The notes beneath the pieces were generated by a model that was not told where the DNA came from, did not search any database, and saw only the letters and a program-made list of their open reading frames with translations. A stretch of 64,000 nt of DNA, taken from NCBI GenBank assembly GCA_964343805.1, contig CAYFLR010000027.1, positions 9,013 to 73,012 on the forward strand, written 5' to 3'. This stretch comes from CAYFLR01 sp964343805. Its GTDB lineage: Bacteria; Bdellovibrionota_B; Oligoflexia; CAYFLR01. Positions 36,009 to 44,955 of the stretch are shown piece by piece (the stretch's first letter is position 1; the number at the start of each line of letters is the position of its first letter). The position numbers and the translations under genes were made by a program.

Positions 36009-36392
36009 TACATCATCATTGAAAGGTTCAACTTCAACAACTATATTACCATTAGTAAACTTGTACTCTGTCCAAAAATCGGTTCCCACAGTGAACCCTT
36101 TGAGAATAGTTTCGGTTCCAAAGTTATTTTCACATATATCCTTGAGTTCACTACCTTCAAGTTTGTTTGAAATGTCTAAGAATGATTCACCATGCCATTC
36201 TTGTATTGATATTTGAGACCAATTTGAAATTATAAGAGAAGTTTCACCATACATTACATTGATATCACCGCCAATATGAGAAATATTGGTTGTACAACGA
36301 AACACCTTATTGGCGATATCAACTTGAAAGCTTGTAACAGTAGCATCGGGGAAAGTTAATAATTCTAATTCTTGTTTTGATAATCTTTTCAA
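36003..36392 (-). CDS. Probable immunity protein for the islet B toxin
   Basis: A 129-residue protein. I place the start at the TTG 36392 because AGGAGAGG lies just upstream in the correct place; a longer frame would run back into the toxin gene. It is an acidic, soluble, beta-rich protein (ATVTSFQVDIANKVFRCTTN; TSLIISNWSQISIQEW; NIVVEVEPFNDDVL) resembling small DUF-type immunity proteins. It begins 10 bp after the toxin stop. Absence of a signal peptide fits protection in the cytoplasm. The function is inferred from position and size. Confidence 0.6.
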   Translation of the reverse strand: MKRLSKQELELLTFPDATVTSFQVDIANKVFRCTTNISHIGGDINVMYGETSLIISNWSQISIQEWHGESFLDISNKLEGSELKDICENNFGTETILKGFTVGTDFWTEYKFTNGNIVVEVEPFNDDVL

Positions 36393-36402
36393 TTTACCTC
36401 TC

Positions 36403-38286
36403 CTACTGTATGGGTATATGTGCTTCTGGGCTAGTAAATTTAACTTTCTCAAGCACTTTATTCAGTGAGTTACCTTCTTTATCGTAAATATGTAGATGAT
36501 TTGTTTTTGTTGAGCCATCTGGTGGGTGTATTTTTGCTCTCAATCTTCCTTTGCTATCAACAAATTCCATAAATCTACCATCTGGACTTCCTTTTCCCTT
36601 CAACTTTAAGCCAATAGATTCCATATCACTAACAAGCTGTTTTCGAGGTACATTATCAACATTACTTAGGTAATTTCTGATCTTCTGTGGCGAAAGTCGT
36701 TTGGTGATTTCCCCTACAGAGTCAGTTACTTTCTTAACTCCTAAAACCATCATCGTGCCGCTATCTTTGAGCCTTTTACTCATCTTAGCACCAGCAGCAC
36801 TAACACCTGCCACAGCAGCAATTTGAACCCCAGCTTTAAAGGTAGCCATACCAGCTGTTTTTACAACTCCACCAAACCCTAGTAATATTAAATTTACTAT
36901 TTCTACGCTGTACTCAAATGAAGATAACTCTTTCCCTGTTATGACATCTTTGCCTTCGACTAAATTAGCAAAGGATTGTATAAATGAACTTGGTGGATAT
37001 ATCCCAACAGCGAGACTGACTAAGAATCGACCAATATCAACAAAGATATTTGCTTCTTTATCTTTATTTTCTGCAGCCAAGGTGTCTGCTACTATTGTCA
37101 TATCCTTGGCACGCTTGTATTCTAAATGTCGATCCGGCAATATCTTATTTTTGCTATTAGAAATATCTCCTTTTAATTTATGAACCCTGCGACCGACCTC
37201 ATGGTTCGGATCACTTTTTAAAAGGTAGCTAGTAAAAAGTTGATGTTCCTCTTCAGAAAAATCTAAATCATTGCTTTTCCCACTTAACCTTTTAGGAACC
37301 GTCAATTTGCTATCGATCAATTTCTGAATTAATTTTTTTCTTTTGAATACTCTGGTAGGTTCATTATTAGTACCGGTATCAACTTGCACATTGGTTGATG
37401 CAGATTTAAAGCTTGGAGTAACAATTTTTGGTCGAGTGAAATCAGGAGTATTTGCAATCTCCCTCAACTTTCCCATTATTTCTTGATTGGATTCTTTCTC
37501 ATCCCTAATTCTCTTTTCAAAATCTTCCCTCACAGTTTTTTGCTCCTGTAAGGTTCTGTTTAATTCTGTAAGAAGCTTAGTCTCATCTTTAATAAATTGG
37601 CCATAGCTACTAATATCAGATCGAGTCCGAGCAATAGACTCTTCTAGATTAATTTGTTCCTGTGCTAATTGAGTATTGTTTTGTTCTACTTGCCACTTTT
37701 CAGCTTTGTATTCCTCTAGTATCCGTCTATAGGTTCCTTTTTTGGATTTTATTAAAAGTTCAACCTTTTTCTTTTGCTTACTCAGTTTATTCATTCGTTT
37801 GCTGAATTGGGCACCCAATTCACCAGAATCTACTGATTCACCCATTCCATTATCTGATATAGAAGGATCACCTTGAAAAACATCGTCATGGTCATCAATT
37901 ATATCATCATGATTACTTGATCTCTCGTTAGGCTGCCCTTCTTTATCTTGCCCTGATCCATTGCCTCCACCGGTCTCATCGCAATCTTCATTAAAGTGTT
38001 TACAGTTATAGGCTTTAAGTTCTCTCAGCTCTTTTTCATAGTATTCAGCAGAGTTATAATGAGAAGTGTCAAATGGTGAATTTTGCAGGTCTTTGCGAGA
38101 TAATCTAGGACCAGGTGCACAATTTCCCCAAGATTCCCGTGAACCATTTGAACCATTTGAATCATAATTTATTGCTTGACGACAACCTATAGACAGGGTG
38201 TCTTTTAGGGTGAATGTACTTTTTGTTCTTTCACCACAGTTAATTATGAATAACAATACTGTAATTAGATAAGTTATCTTAAACAT
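36403..38286 (-). CDS. Lipoprotein polymorphic toxin with pre-toxin TG domain
   Basis: A 627-residue protein. The N-terminus is a lipoprotein-type signal (LLFIINC, Cys17; Asn before Cys is unusual). Then come a Cys/Gly/Asp-rich disordered part to about 155 and a long coiled coil about 160-285. Next is a helical, partly hydrophobic segment with the pre-toxin TG signature NLVEGKDVITGKELSSFEYS and GFGGVVKTAG (about 445-495). The C-terminal module of about 100 residues ends LRAKIHPPDGSTKTNHLHIY...AHIPIQ, with conserved His/Asp typical of toxin tips. This architecture is that of polymorphic toxins. The lipid anchor recalls SitA-type lipoprotein toxins. An immunity-like gene follows. Confidence 0.75.
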   Translation of the reverse strand: MFKITYLITVLLFIINCGERTKSTFTLKDTLSIGCRQAINYDSNGSNGSRESWGNCAPGPRLSRKDLQNSPFDTSHYNSAEYYEKELRELKAYNCKHFNEDCDETGGGNGSGQDKEGQPNERSSNHDDIIDDHDDVFQGDPSISDNGMGESVDSGELGAQFSKRMNKLSKQKKKVELLIKSKKGTYRRILEEYKAEKWQVEQNNTQLAQEQINLEESIARTRSDISSYGQFIKDETKLLTELNRTLQEQKTVREDFEKRIRDEKESNQEIMGKLREIANTPDFTRPKIVTPSFKSASTNVQVDTGTNNEPTRVFKRKKLIQKLIDSKLTVPKRLSGKSNDLDFSEEEHQLFTSYLLKSDPNHEVGRRVHKLKGDISNSKNKILPDRHLEYKRAKDMTIVADTLAAENKDKEANIFVDIGRFLVSLAVGIYPPSSFIQSFANLVEGKDVITGKELSSFEYSVEIVNLILLGFGGVVKTAGMATFKAGVQIAAVAGVSAAGAKMSKRLKDSGTMMVLGVKKVTDSVGEITKRLSPQKIRNYLSNVDNVPRKQLVSDMESIGLKLKGKGSPDGRFMEFVDSKGRLRAKIHPPDGSTKTNHLHIYDKEGNSLNKVLEKVKFTSPEAHIPIQ

Positions 38287-38293
38287 CGTTCCT

Positions 38294-39679
38294 CTAAAAC
38301 TGACATTGCTCTGTCAAAACGTTAATTTGATCTTCTAAATTCATTAAATGATGATCCTCTATAGGACCTATATTCTCAGAGTCTACCAGCGCAAGCTGAC
38401 TTTTTATTTCGCTCGCCTTTGTCTTTATCTTTTCCTGGTTGCATTGATGTAAAAAGGAGAGATTAAACTGGATACTCTCAAGTCGGTATTTATGCCACAT
38501 ATTTATAGGTATCTGATTGATTTTCTCTTGTTTAGTTTGGAGATAGTTTTCAAATTTAGTAACATACTTGTTAAGGCGCCTTATACCTGATTTACTTAGA
38601 ATCCTAGGCTGATAATAACCTAGAACAGATCTCTTTAACTCACCGGCTTTCTCCAGCAAACTTTGAGCTCTGTCATATTGACTGTTGTACATGGCATTAA
38701 AAATCAAATTTTGATAGTGATTGAATAGAGTCAAAACCTCATTAGTTAGAGGAACTTCATCCATAACCCTCATGATTTTCCGTAATTCTTTGTCAAGCTC
38801 AATTCTCTGATATCTCGTAAATTGAGGATGAACATTATCAATTTGTTTTTGTATAATATTCGTTTGAGAGTTTATAAAAGCATCTAATTTTTGAAGAACA
38901 GTATTAACATCATCTGCACTTTGCCCAAGCAACTCAACGGGAGAATGAGTCTCTTGGGGTAAGGTTTCTAGTAATTCTCCTTGGACTAGCTTGATGTCTA
39001 TGTAGTGAGATTTTAAAATTGTCAAATCATCCTTTTGTTTATCTAATTTGGAAACCAAGTCTCGTAAAAGACCTATATTTGACATCGCTTTTCCTACGGA
39101 GGTTGGGGGTGTCAATTGAGTATTAGAAATATCATCACTTAAGAGAGTAAGATTTACACTTGAACTTTCAACCAAATTTTGAAAGCGATCGCATAGGAAA
39201 CCAAATTCATTTAATCGTCTATTTACCCAGCTCTGGGTAGTAAGTTGAATGATTTGTTTAGCGACAACTACTTGCTCGGCATCTACCTGACCCTGCCTTT
39301 TTGTTGTTTCTCGTTTTAATAAGTCTACAGTATCTTTTCTATTATNNNNNNNNNNTGAAGAGGCTGGATCTTGTCGAATAGAACTTTTAGCGGCTTTTAG
39401 CTGTTGTAATTCCCTATCGAGTTCTATTAACTCTAATCTTTTCATGCGCAATTCATGCTTAGCTTTTTGTTCAAGATCAGCCATGATTAGGGCTTGTTTT
39501 TCAATTCTCTCTTCTCTATCTGCTTGTCCCGTCACTTGATCAAAAATGTATACTATTCCATCCCCAATTTGATTAAACACTCCCGATGCATAATCGAGAC
39601 TACCGCTCAACCAGTTGGCTTGAAGTTCCTGGAAAGAAAGAAAATACATAGTAAGAGATAGAATTTTTATCCACTTCAT
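38294..39679 (-). CDS. Exported coiled-coil protein of toxin operon
   Basis: A protein of about 461 residues with a Sec signal peptide (MKWIKILSLTMYFLSFQELQA). A short segment WLSGSLDYASGVFNQIGDGI follows, then nearly continuous helix with heptad-like charge patterns (EKQALIMADLEQKAKHELRM and later segments). An N-run at 39346-39355 falls in the coiled coil; the frame is kept. Its ATG directly follows the TAA of the upstream lipoprotein gene, and it ends 7 bp before the toxin gene, so the three are one transcription unit. Likely a periplasmic or outer-membrane partner for toxin display; no family recognised. Confidence 0.6.
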   Translation of the reverse strand: MKWIKILSLTMYFLSFQELQANWLSGSLDYASGVFNQIGDGIVYIFDQVTGQADREERIEKQALIMADLEQKAKHELRMKRLELIELDRELQQLKAAKSSIRQDPASSXXXXNRKDTVDLLKRETTKRQGQVDAEQVVVAKQIIQLTTQSWVNRRLNEFGFLCDRFQNLVESSSVNLTLLSDDISNTQLTPPTSVGKAMSNIGLLRDLVSKLDKQKDDLTILKSHYIDIKLVQGELLETLPQETHSPVELLGQSADDVNTVLQKLDAFINSQTNIIQKQIDNVHPQFTRYQRIELDKELRKIMRVMDEVPLTNEVLTLFNHYQNLIFNAMYNSQYDRAQSLLEKAGELKRSVLGYYQPRILSKSGIRRLNKYVTKFENYLQTKQEKINQIPINMWHKYRLESIQFNLSFLHQCNQEKIKTKASEIKSQLALVDSENIGPIEDHHLMNLEDQINVLTEQCQF

Positions 39680-41038
39680 TTAGTCTACCAATTGTAAGCA
39701 ATGTTTATTAAAGAAAAATTGAGGTTTTTGACGACATGAATCACCATGTGAGATCTTATCTACTTTAAAAAGTTCAATTGCAGAACAAAAGAAGTTAACA
39801 TTTCCTATTGCTTTGCGAATTAATTTATCTTGATTAATACATTTCTTATATAAATTCTGATTATGACTTTCTTTCAAATCTTGAATCATTTCTATTAAGA
39901 ATTCAACGGTCTGGTTTAGACTTTCCAGCCTTTTCTCACTTTCTATAGTCTTTTCTTGTTGTATATTTTTGGTGTATGTATCTAGCTCAACTATCAGGTG
40001 TTCAAGTCTTCTGGAAACAAATTCATGAGCCCCTTTGATCGAATGGGAAATTCTCTTAAGTCTATTACTAATTGCGTGCAAATTATCCGATACCGTGCCA
40101 TCTTCATGAGTTTTAGTATTATGTTCAGCCGACTTACTTGATAGAAGAGACAAAGCCTCAATAATGGTATTAATATTCTTACCAGCATCATATGCAGTGT
40201 TGATATCTTGAAAAATAGTATTTAAATGGTAAAAACGTTCAAGATAATTATTAACACTTATATTGTATATGTCTATTAAAGAAGAGGTATCATACCCCCA
40301 ATAAAAATTAAATTTTGCAGCACAGTGCTTAGTAGGCTTTTTTTCTGATGGATTGTCAAAATCAAAATGTAGTTTTATTCCTTTTCCAGTGGTAGGAGAA
40401 ATGTCCAATGGAATCCATTGGTGTTGCATGTTTCTACTTTGTTGCGGCCTCACATAAGCAAGTAATACGTCATCTAACGTTGTAATGCGAATTGTCATTT
40501 TAATTTCACAGAAGCCTTCATATTGTCCTAGAACTTTCCATTTTACATGATTGTTTTCAAAATAAAGGTGGTTAGTAGAATCTACTGCCATGAGTGTGTA
40601 ATTTTTAGGAAAATAATTCGCTCTTTGAAAGTCCTTACTTCCAACAGTATATGAATAATTAAACACTTTTAAGGAGCCGTCACCCTGAAGCAAGCTTTCA
40701 TATTGTTTTTTTACTTGAGAGCCATAATAAGAGTAATCTTCATAAGTATAAATATAACTATAACCGGCAGAATTAGGTGGTGTCAGATATCCACGATAGG
40801 GGTCAATAGTTTCAAAAGAATCTTTGAAGCGTTTCTTGATTTTAACTTTTTCTGTACAGGTCATATTGCCAAGCGCTGGACTAATTGGATTCTCAATAAC
40901 CTTGTTTTTATTTTCATCCTTTTCACAAAAAGTTTGAGGCGGAAAGTTGCCAATAGCCTTTGGCGTCATTTCATCTATATTTCTAGATTTACAAGAAAAG
41001 AAAAAGAATAGTGTAAGAAGTAATAAACGTAAAATCAT
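39680..41038 (-). CDS. Lipoprotein, first gene of toxin operon
   Basis: A protein of about 452 residues from the ATG at 41038, which opens a lipoprotein signal (MILRLLLLTLFFFFSC, Cys16). The N-terminal half (about 50-260) is beta-rich with aromatic strands (GYSYIYTYEDYSYYGSQVKK, HFDFDNPSEKK); the C-terminal half is helical and coiled-coil-like (HEFVSRRLEHLIVELDTYTK). It is probably outer-membrane-anchored. It is translationally coupled to the next gene (TAA then ATG). Unknown family; the context makes it a candidate delivery or docking factor for the lipoprotein toxin. Confidence 0.55.
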   Translation of the reverse strand: MILRLLLLTLFFFFSCKSRNIDEMTPKAIGNFPPQTFCEKDENKNKVIENPISPALGNMTCTEKVKIKKRFKDSFETIDPYRGYLTPPNSAGYSYIYTYEDYSYYGSQVKKQYESLLQGDGSLKVFNYSYTVGSKDFQRANYFPKNYTLMAVDSTNHLYFENNHVKWKVLGQYEGFCEIKMTIRITTLDDVLLAYVRPQQSRNMQHQWIPLDISPTTGKGIKLHFDFDNPSEKKPTKHCAAKFNFYWGYDTSSLIDIYNISVNNYLERFYHLNTIFQDINTAYDAGKNINTIIEALSLLSSKSAEHNTKTHEDGTVSDNLHAISNRLKRISHSIKGAHEFVSRRLEHLIVELDTYTKNIQQEKTIESEKRLESLNQTVEFLIEMIQDLKESHNQNLYKKCINQDKLIRKAIGNVNFFCSAIELFKVDKISHGDSCRQKPQFFFNKHCLQLVD

Positions 41039-41285
41039 TATATATCCAAGTAAAAAAATTTCTACATAATCTACCCAATCGCTCATAGAGCAATTTCTAT
41101 ACCAACCGCATCTGCGAGTATCTGATTAAATTTATTAGTATTTCTATGCATACGAGGTGTAAACTTAATGTTCGATTGGTTAATTTTTATACAACCTTTA
41201 GAAGCAATGAAATAATTTTTAATTTGTTATTTGAAAGGAAGGAAAGTTGAAAAAACTGATCCATGAACATTGGGCCGGATCTTAG

Positions 41286-41341
41286 TGAAATAAAATGAAC
41301 TTCCAGTGAAAAACAATGAAATACCAGTGAAGAAAAATGAA
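41286..41341. repeat. Phased TGAA array, islet B right arm
   Basis: TGAA at 41286, 41296, 41307, 41317, 41328 and 41338, with spacings 10, 11, 10, 11 and 10 bp, that is one helical turn each. The whole stretch 41284-41436 is nearly identical to 54057-54209. Confidence 0.85.
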
Positions 41342-41420
41342 ATGGATTAGAGTAGGAAGGCTTACCATACTTAGTAACACATTGAATATATTAGATTAAT
41401 TATCATACCCAAGACCAAAT

Positions 41421-41436
41421 CGGGTAGTTCGGGCAT
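41421..41436 (-). other. Attachment site 3 (mutM-start copy)
   Basis: CGGGTAGTTCGGGCAT, identical to the mutM start at 31148-31163. AAGGAG lies 11 bp before the minus-strand ATG, as at mutM itself. Confidence 0.8.
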
Positions 41437-41562
41437 TTGGGGTTTAACTCCTTGATATTATTAGTGCCAAAACCCAAAAATGGGCTCTGGTACGACTTGG
41501 TACGACCGGGACGCGAAGTCTGTTTTAACATTTTTTGAAAATTTAACACTGATTATTTGCCA
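41421..41562. repeat. 142-bp type I islet end, copy 2
   Basis: Nearly identical to 31148-31289, including the last codons of the recombinase (MANNQC and stop, on the minus strand). The match ends at 41562, where the rest of the recombinase is replaced by ahpF sequence. This copy shows that a recombinase gene was once present here and was deleted. Confidence 0.9.
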
Positions 41563-42518
41563 CACAGGTACGGAGCAAAACGAACAAGCTATAAATCTTG
41601 GAAACTATGATGTTGCCGTTATCGGAGGAGGCCCTGCTAGATCATCGGCTGCCATCTATGCCGCCAGAAAGGGTTTAAAAACAGCTATTATTGCAGAAAA
41701 AATTGGGGGGGGGGCAAGTGAGAGAGACCAAAGGAATAGAAAATTTGATTTCCATTCCTTACACGGAAGGACCGGAACTAGCTAATAGTCTGGCTACCCA
41801 TATTTCAAAGTATGATATTGAGATTTTGGAACATCGCCGGGTGGAACATATTCAAAATGAGGAAATGAAAGTATTGTCTTTTGATGGTGGAGAGAGTTTA
41901 AACACCAAATCAATTATTGTTACAACCGGAGCAAAATGGAGAGAGTTGGGTGTCCCAGGAGAAAAAGAATATATTGGAAAAGGTGTTGCTTTTTGCTCCC
42001 ATTGTGATGGCCCCTCTTTTAAAGGTAAGGATGTTGCCGTTGTTGGTGGTGGAAATTCTGGAATAGAAGCTGCCATAGATTTAGCCGGCATCGTCCGTTC
42101 GGTTACCGTATTAGAGTTTTTACCAGAGTTAAAAGCCGATACTGTTTTAGTTGAAAAGCTTAATTCACTTCCCAACGTCAAAGTATTGAAAAACGTCCAA
42201 ACTAAAGAGGTACTGGGTAATGGTGAACATGTTATCGGTTTAGAGTACCGAGAACGTGAAACTGAAGAAGTACATAAGATTGACCTGGATAGTATCTTTG
42301 TTCAAATTGGCTTATTACCCAATAGTGAATTTATCTAAGATCATGTGGAAAGAAATCGATTTGGCGAGATTATAGTAGATGATAAGTGTCGCACCAACAC
42401 TAAAGGAATATACGCTGCTGGTGATGTGACAACGGTTCCATATAAACAGATAATTATCTCCATGGGAGAAGGAGCCAAGGCTGCTTTGACTGCTTTTGAA
42501 GAACTATACATAAATTAA
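41563..42518 (+). pseudogene. ahpF: Decayed alkyl hydroperoxide reductase subunit F
   Basis: The C-terminal two thirds of AhpF are recognisable: TGTEQNEQAINLGNYDVAVI, GGGPARSSAAIYAARKGLKT (FAD site), YTEGPELANSLATHISKYDI, redox motif FCSHCDGP, VGGGNSGIEAAIDLAG (NAD site) and the end GIYAAGDVTTVPYKQIII. It lacks its N-terminus, has a frameshift at the G-run near 41706-41715, and has an in-frame TAA at 42336-42338. The FAD motif also has Arg where Gly is usual. It begins exactly where the type I islet end stops. Clearly a pseudogene. Confidence 0.85.
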
Positions 42519-42539
42519 TAGGTGTTGAAGTAGCAAACA

Positions 42540-42953
42540 TTAAGCAGCTACTTCTAACCGTTCTGGAGGATCGGCTTCAATTGCTACTGCTGACCATTTC
42601 CCTTCGAGCTTTACCCCAAGCTCCTCTGCACATAGAATTCTTATGGCCACTTCATTAATCTTAGAAAGGCGTTTCCTATCACCCTGTTCCCATCTTAAAA
42701 TACCTGATGCGGTTACACCTAATTTTTTTGCCCATTGGTTGCGGTTCATTTTTAGTGCTTTTCGTAAAAATAGGACTTCCTTTCCACGTAGGGGAATTCC
42801 TTGTCGGATAATTTCAGTGGCAATCATTTTATCAATTTTTGCAGGTGGGATATCAATATACTCTTCACCCTCATCCTTTGCAATGGGAGCGTTAACTATA
42901 TAAACATATTCTAAACCGCAGAGTGTGTAGGGTATGGTTTTATGTTTTATCAT
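42540..42953 (-). CDS. HTH antitoxin of second DUF4258-type pair, islet C
   Basis: A 137-residue protein with a helix-turn-helix centre (RGKEVLFLRKALKMNRNQWA, KLGVTASGILRWEQGDRKR) of the kind found in YgiT/MqsA antitoxins. The N-terminal half (CGLEYVYIVN...IDIPPAKID) has no zinc-finger Cys pairs. It lies 10 bp downstream of the toxin-like gene. It is similar in order and type, but not in close sequence, to the pair at 34652-35416. Probable antitoxin and operon repressor. Confidence 0.75.
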   Translation of the reverse strand: MIKHKTIPYTLCGLEYVYIVNAPIAKDEGEEYIDIPPAKIDKMIATEIIRQGIPLRGKEVLFLRKALKMNRNQWAKKLGVTASGILRWEQGDRKRLSKINEVAIRILCAEELGVKLEGKWSAVAIEADPPERLEVAA

Positions 42954-42963
42954 ATCAAGCCTC

Positions 42964-43254
42964 TCAATAAACCGTGATAATTAGTAGATTTAACTTTATT
43001 GAGAACTTACACACAACTGTAAGCTCTAGATCTTGTTTATCCAACCCCACTAACTTATAGGCTCCATTGGCCTGAAGCTTAGCGAACTTAACCGTTTTCC
43101 CAATATTTCGAATATCCTCATCGGTAACAATTCGATCTTCAGCTATTTTATCGCAGTGAATCAAGTAACGATAATTTCCGTCAACCAAATATTGCTTTAT
43201 TTTTTTAACTGTGTTCCGTGGCAAAGTATCATTGCTTATGCTTATATGTAACAT
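42964..43254 (-). CDS. DUF4258/RelE-like toxin, islet C
   Basis: A 96-residue protein with the DUF4258 layout: VKKIKQYLVDGNYRYLIHCD, then DEDIRNIGKTVKFAKL, then YKLVGLDKQDLELTVVCKFS and LLIITVY. It is divergent from the islet A toxin, with His/Asp rather than the HAxxR pattern. The cognate HTH gene follows. The gene starts about 250 bp from attachment site 4. Confidence 0.65.
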   Translation of the reverse strand: MLHISISNDTLPRNTVKKIKQYLVDGNYRYLIHCDKIAEDRIVTDEDIRNIGKTVKFAKLQANGAYKLVGLDKQDLELTVVCKFSIKLNLLIITVY

Positions 43255-43390
43255 AGTTAATTGAAATATTCAATTAACTATTTCAATTAAATAATCTGTC
43301 CCAAATAGAATTATGAGTTAAATTCTACCCTCCTCATGATCAGTCCGACCGAGTCCGACTAGGCTGGCCGCCCGCGACCGACTGATTTAG

Positions 43391-43424
43391 TGAGATGGAA
43401 TGATAAAAAATGAAATCAAATGAA
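43391..43424. repeat. Phased TGA(A) array, islet C right arm
   Basis: TGAG, TGAT, TGAA and TGAA begin at 43391, 43401, 43411 and 43421, exactly 10 bp apart. It is shorter and more degenerate than the arrays of the other islets. Confidence 0.65.
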
Positions 43425-43502
43425 AGGAAGGAGAAGGTAAGAAATTAATTTCATTGGTAAATTGCTGTTATCACAAAGCTTCTTTTGATACGTTTGATGC
43501 CT

Positions 43503-43532
43503 CGGGTAGTTCGGGCGGGGCCGCCTAGGCAT
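43503..43532 (-). other. Attachment site 4 with 14-bp GC-rich insertion
   Basis: The mutM-start motif is present but split: CGGGTAGTTCGGGC, then GGGGCCGCCTAGGCAT. On the minus strand it reads ATGCC, 14 extra bases, then CGAACTACCCG. AGGAGG lies 10 bp before this ATG. The motif ATGCCTAGGCGGCCCCGCCC recurs in inverted orientation at 48577-48596 and (one change) in 54340-54359. Confidence 0.7.
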
Positions 43533-43846
43533 TTGTTTATAACCTCCTATAATTACTAACACTTATTGAAATACCCCTTAAATTAACCTGGGCTTTGCTG
43601 GGTATCAAAGGGACTTTTCTTATATTTTGGGTGTAAAATCAAGTGGTTTTACACCAATGCCTGAACTAATTTGAGTCTGCAATTTATAAGATTAATTTTT
43701 CTTTAGCCTGAATGAATCTCCTTCAATTAATAGATGAATCCTAAACTATTCTGATTATATAAAACCAACTGAAAACCTATCTTAATCTAGTTCAGTTAAT
43801 GAAAATAGATTAGTATTCTATGAATTAGAAATATACCTAAATTAAC
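43533..43846. other. Type III islet end and spacer with hairpin
   Basis: The first 30 bp resemble the other islet ends only loosely (CCTCCTATAATTACTAAC). GGTGTAAAA at 43630-43638 pairs with TTTTACACC at 43647-43655. No gene is supported in these 310 bp; the rest is AT-rich spacer before the methyltransferase stop. Confidence 0.45.
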
Positions 43847-44701
43847 TTACTTTTTAACCCGAGCAAAATACTCTACACCTCGTTTGTTAGGTGCAGAAAG
43901 ATCTTTTGGATTGACCTTCCAAGCACTTTCTTTAAAAAATCCCTCAAGTTCTTTTGGCTTGATCCACCATAACCAAGGTTCTCCGGTAAGTTTTAAAAGG
44001 TAAAGAGCAAGCTTCGCCCAACCACTTAGTTCAGGCTCTCCATCTTCTCCTTTGCCTATATAGGTAAATAGAATTGTAGAATTATGACCGGAAATTTCGT
44101 TTAACACTGAAAATAAATCTTTAACAGCGTCTTCTGCTAAATACATTAAAAGTCCTTCAGCGACAATGACAGAGGTTTCACGGTTACTCCACACTGGACT
44201 ATTTTCTAAAACCTCTACTAATGAGTTTTGACCTAAATCACTTGGAATTAAATAAAAATTTTCAGTTTTACCTATGCTTTTGATAGCTTTTTGTTTGTAC
44301 TCAGCTGTAGCGGGATGATCAATCTCAATAAACTTAACGTTGGGAAATTCTTTGCTCAAACGTAGGCACAAAGTATCATATCCTGCACCTAAAACTAAAA
44401 CCTGGCTTGCTTTTTCTTTTATAGCCTTTCGAACCCCATCATCACAAAACTTTTTTCGATAAGCAAAAGCTGCAAATTGACCAGGCATCATAAAGTCAAA
44501 AAAGAGATAAACATTTTTACTAAAATTACTTTTAGCCAATTTGATAACATTTTCAGTGGCTAATCCAGCATTTATAAGAACTTTACTCGTATCTTCAATT
44601 ATTTTAGCTGGTAAAATATTTTGAACCGATTTTAGATGATTAAGGGCTAAAATGTTGAGAGCTACTTTTTTGGCAGTTCGACTGGGGCTATTTTTTTTCA
44701 T
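43847..44701 (-). CDS. PPM1/LCMT-type SAM-dependent O-methyltransferase
   Basis: A 284-residue enzyme of the leucine carboxyl methyltransferase (PPM1) family. It has SRTAKKVALNILALNHL at the start, DFMMPGQFAAFAYRKKF, motif I QVLVLGAGYDTLCLRL, IEIDHPATAEYKQKAI, and VIVAEGLLMYL. Such enzymes methylate carboxyl or hydroxyl groups of small molecules, often in secondary metabolism. It is divergent from the SRPBCC/glycosyltransferase pair with 254 bp between, which likely contains both promoters. A shared pathway is possible but not shown. Confidence 0.85.
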   Translation of the reverse strand: MKKNSPSRTAKKVALNILALNHLKSVQNILPAKIIEDTSKVLINAGLATENVIKLAKSNFSKNVYLFFDFMMPGQFAAFAYRKKFCDDGVRKAIKEKASQVLVLGAGYDTLCLRLSKEFPNVKFIEIDHPATAEYKQKAIKSIGKTENFYLIPSDLGQNSLVEVLENSPVWSNRETSVIVAEGLLMYLAEDAVKDLFSVLNEISGHNSTILFTYIGKGEDGEPELSGWAKLALYLLKLTGEPWLWWIKPKELEGFFKESAWKVNPKDLSAPNKRGVEYFARVKK

Positions 44702-44955
44702 AAGATCTCCTTCTAAATACTTCTAAAAGTTCAGTTAATGCTGTCTATTGGCACAAAAGTACTCTTATACTTTTTTCATTAATCTGTTTCCAAAGAATTT
44801 TTCCATGGTATTGTGTAGTAAAAAACAGGTTTGGTATTAAACTTTTGCTTGCTATCACAAAGGGAAATCCAAGGAAAAATGTACATATATCATACTGTTG
44901 ATGTATCTAAAATGATAATTATAGGTGTTTTTATTAAAGTAGGAGACTAGGTTTT

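Noticed and set aside
44702..44955. Riboswitch or sRNA in the divergent methyltransferase/SRPBCC spacer
   Set aside because: No conserved aptamer sequence or terminator-like hairpin could be identified; only AT-rich promoter-like sequence.
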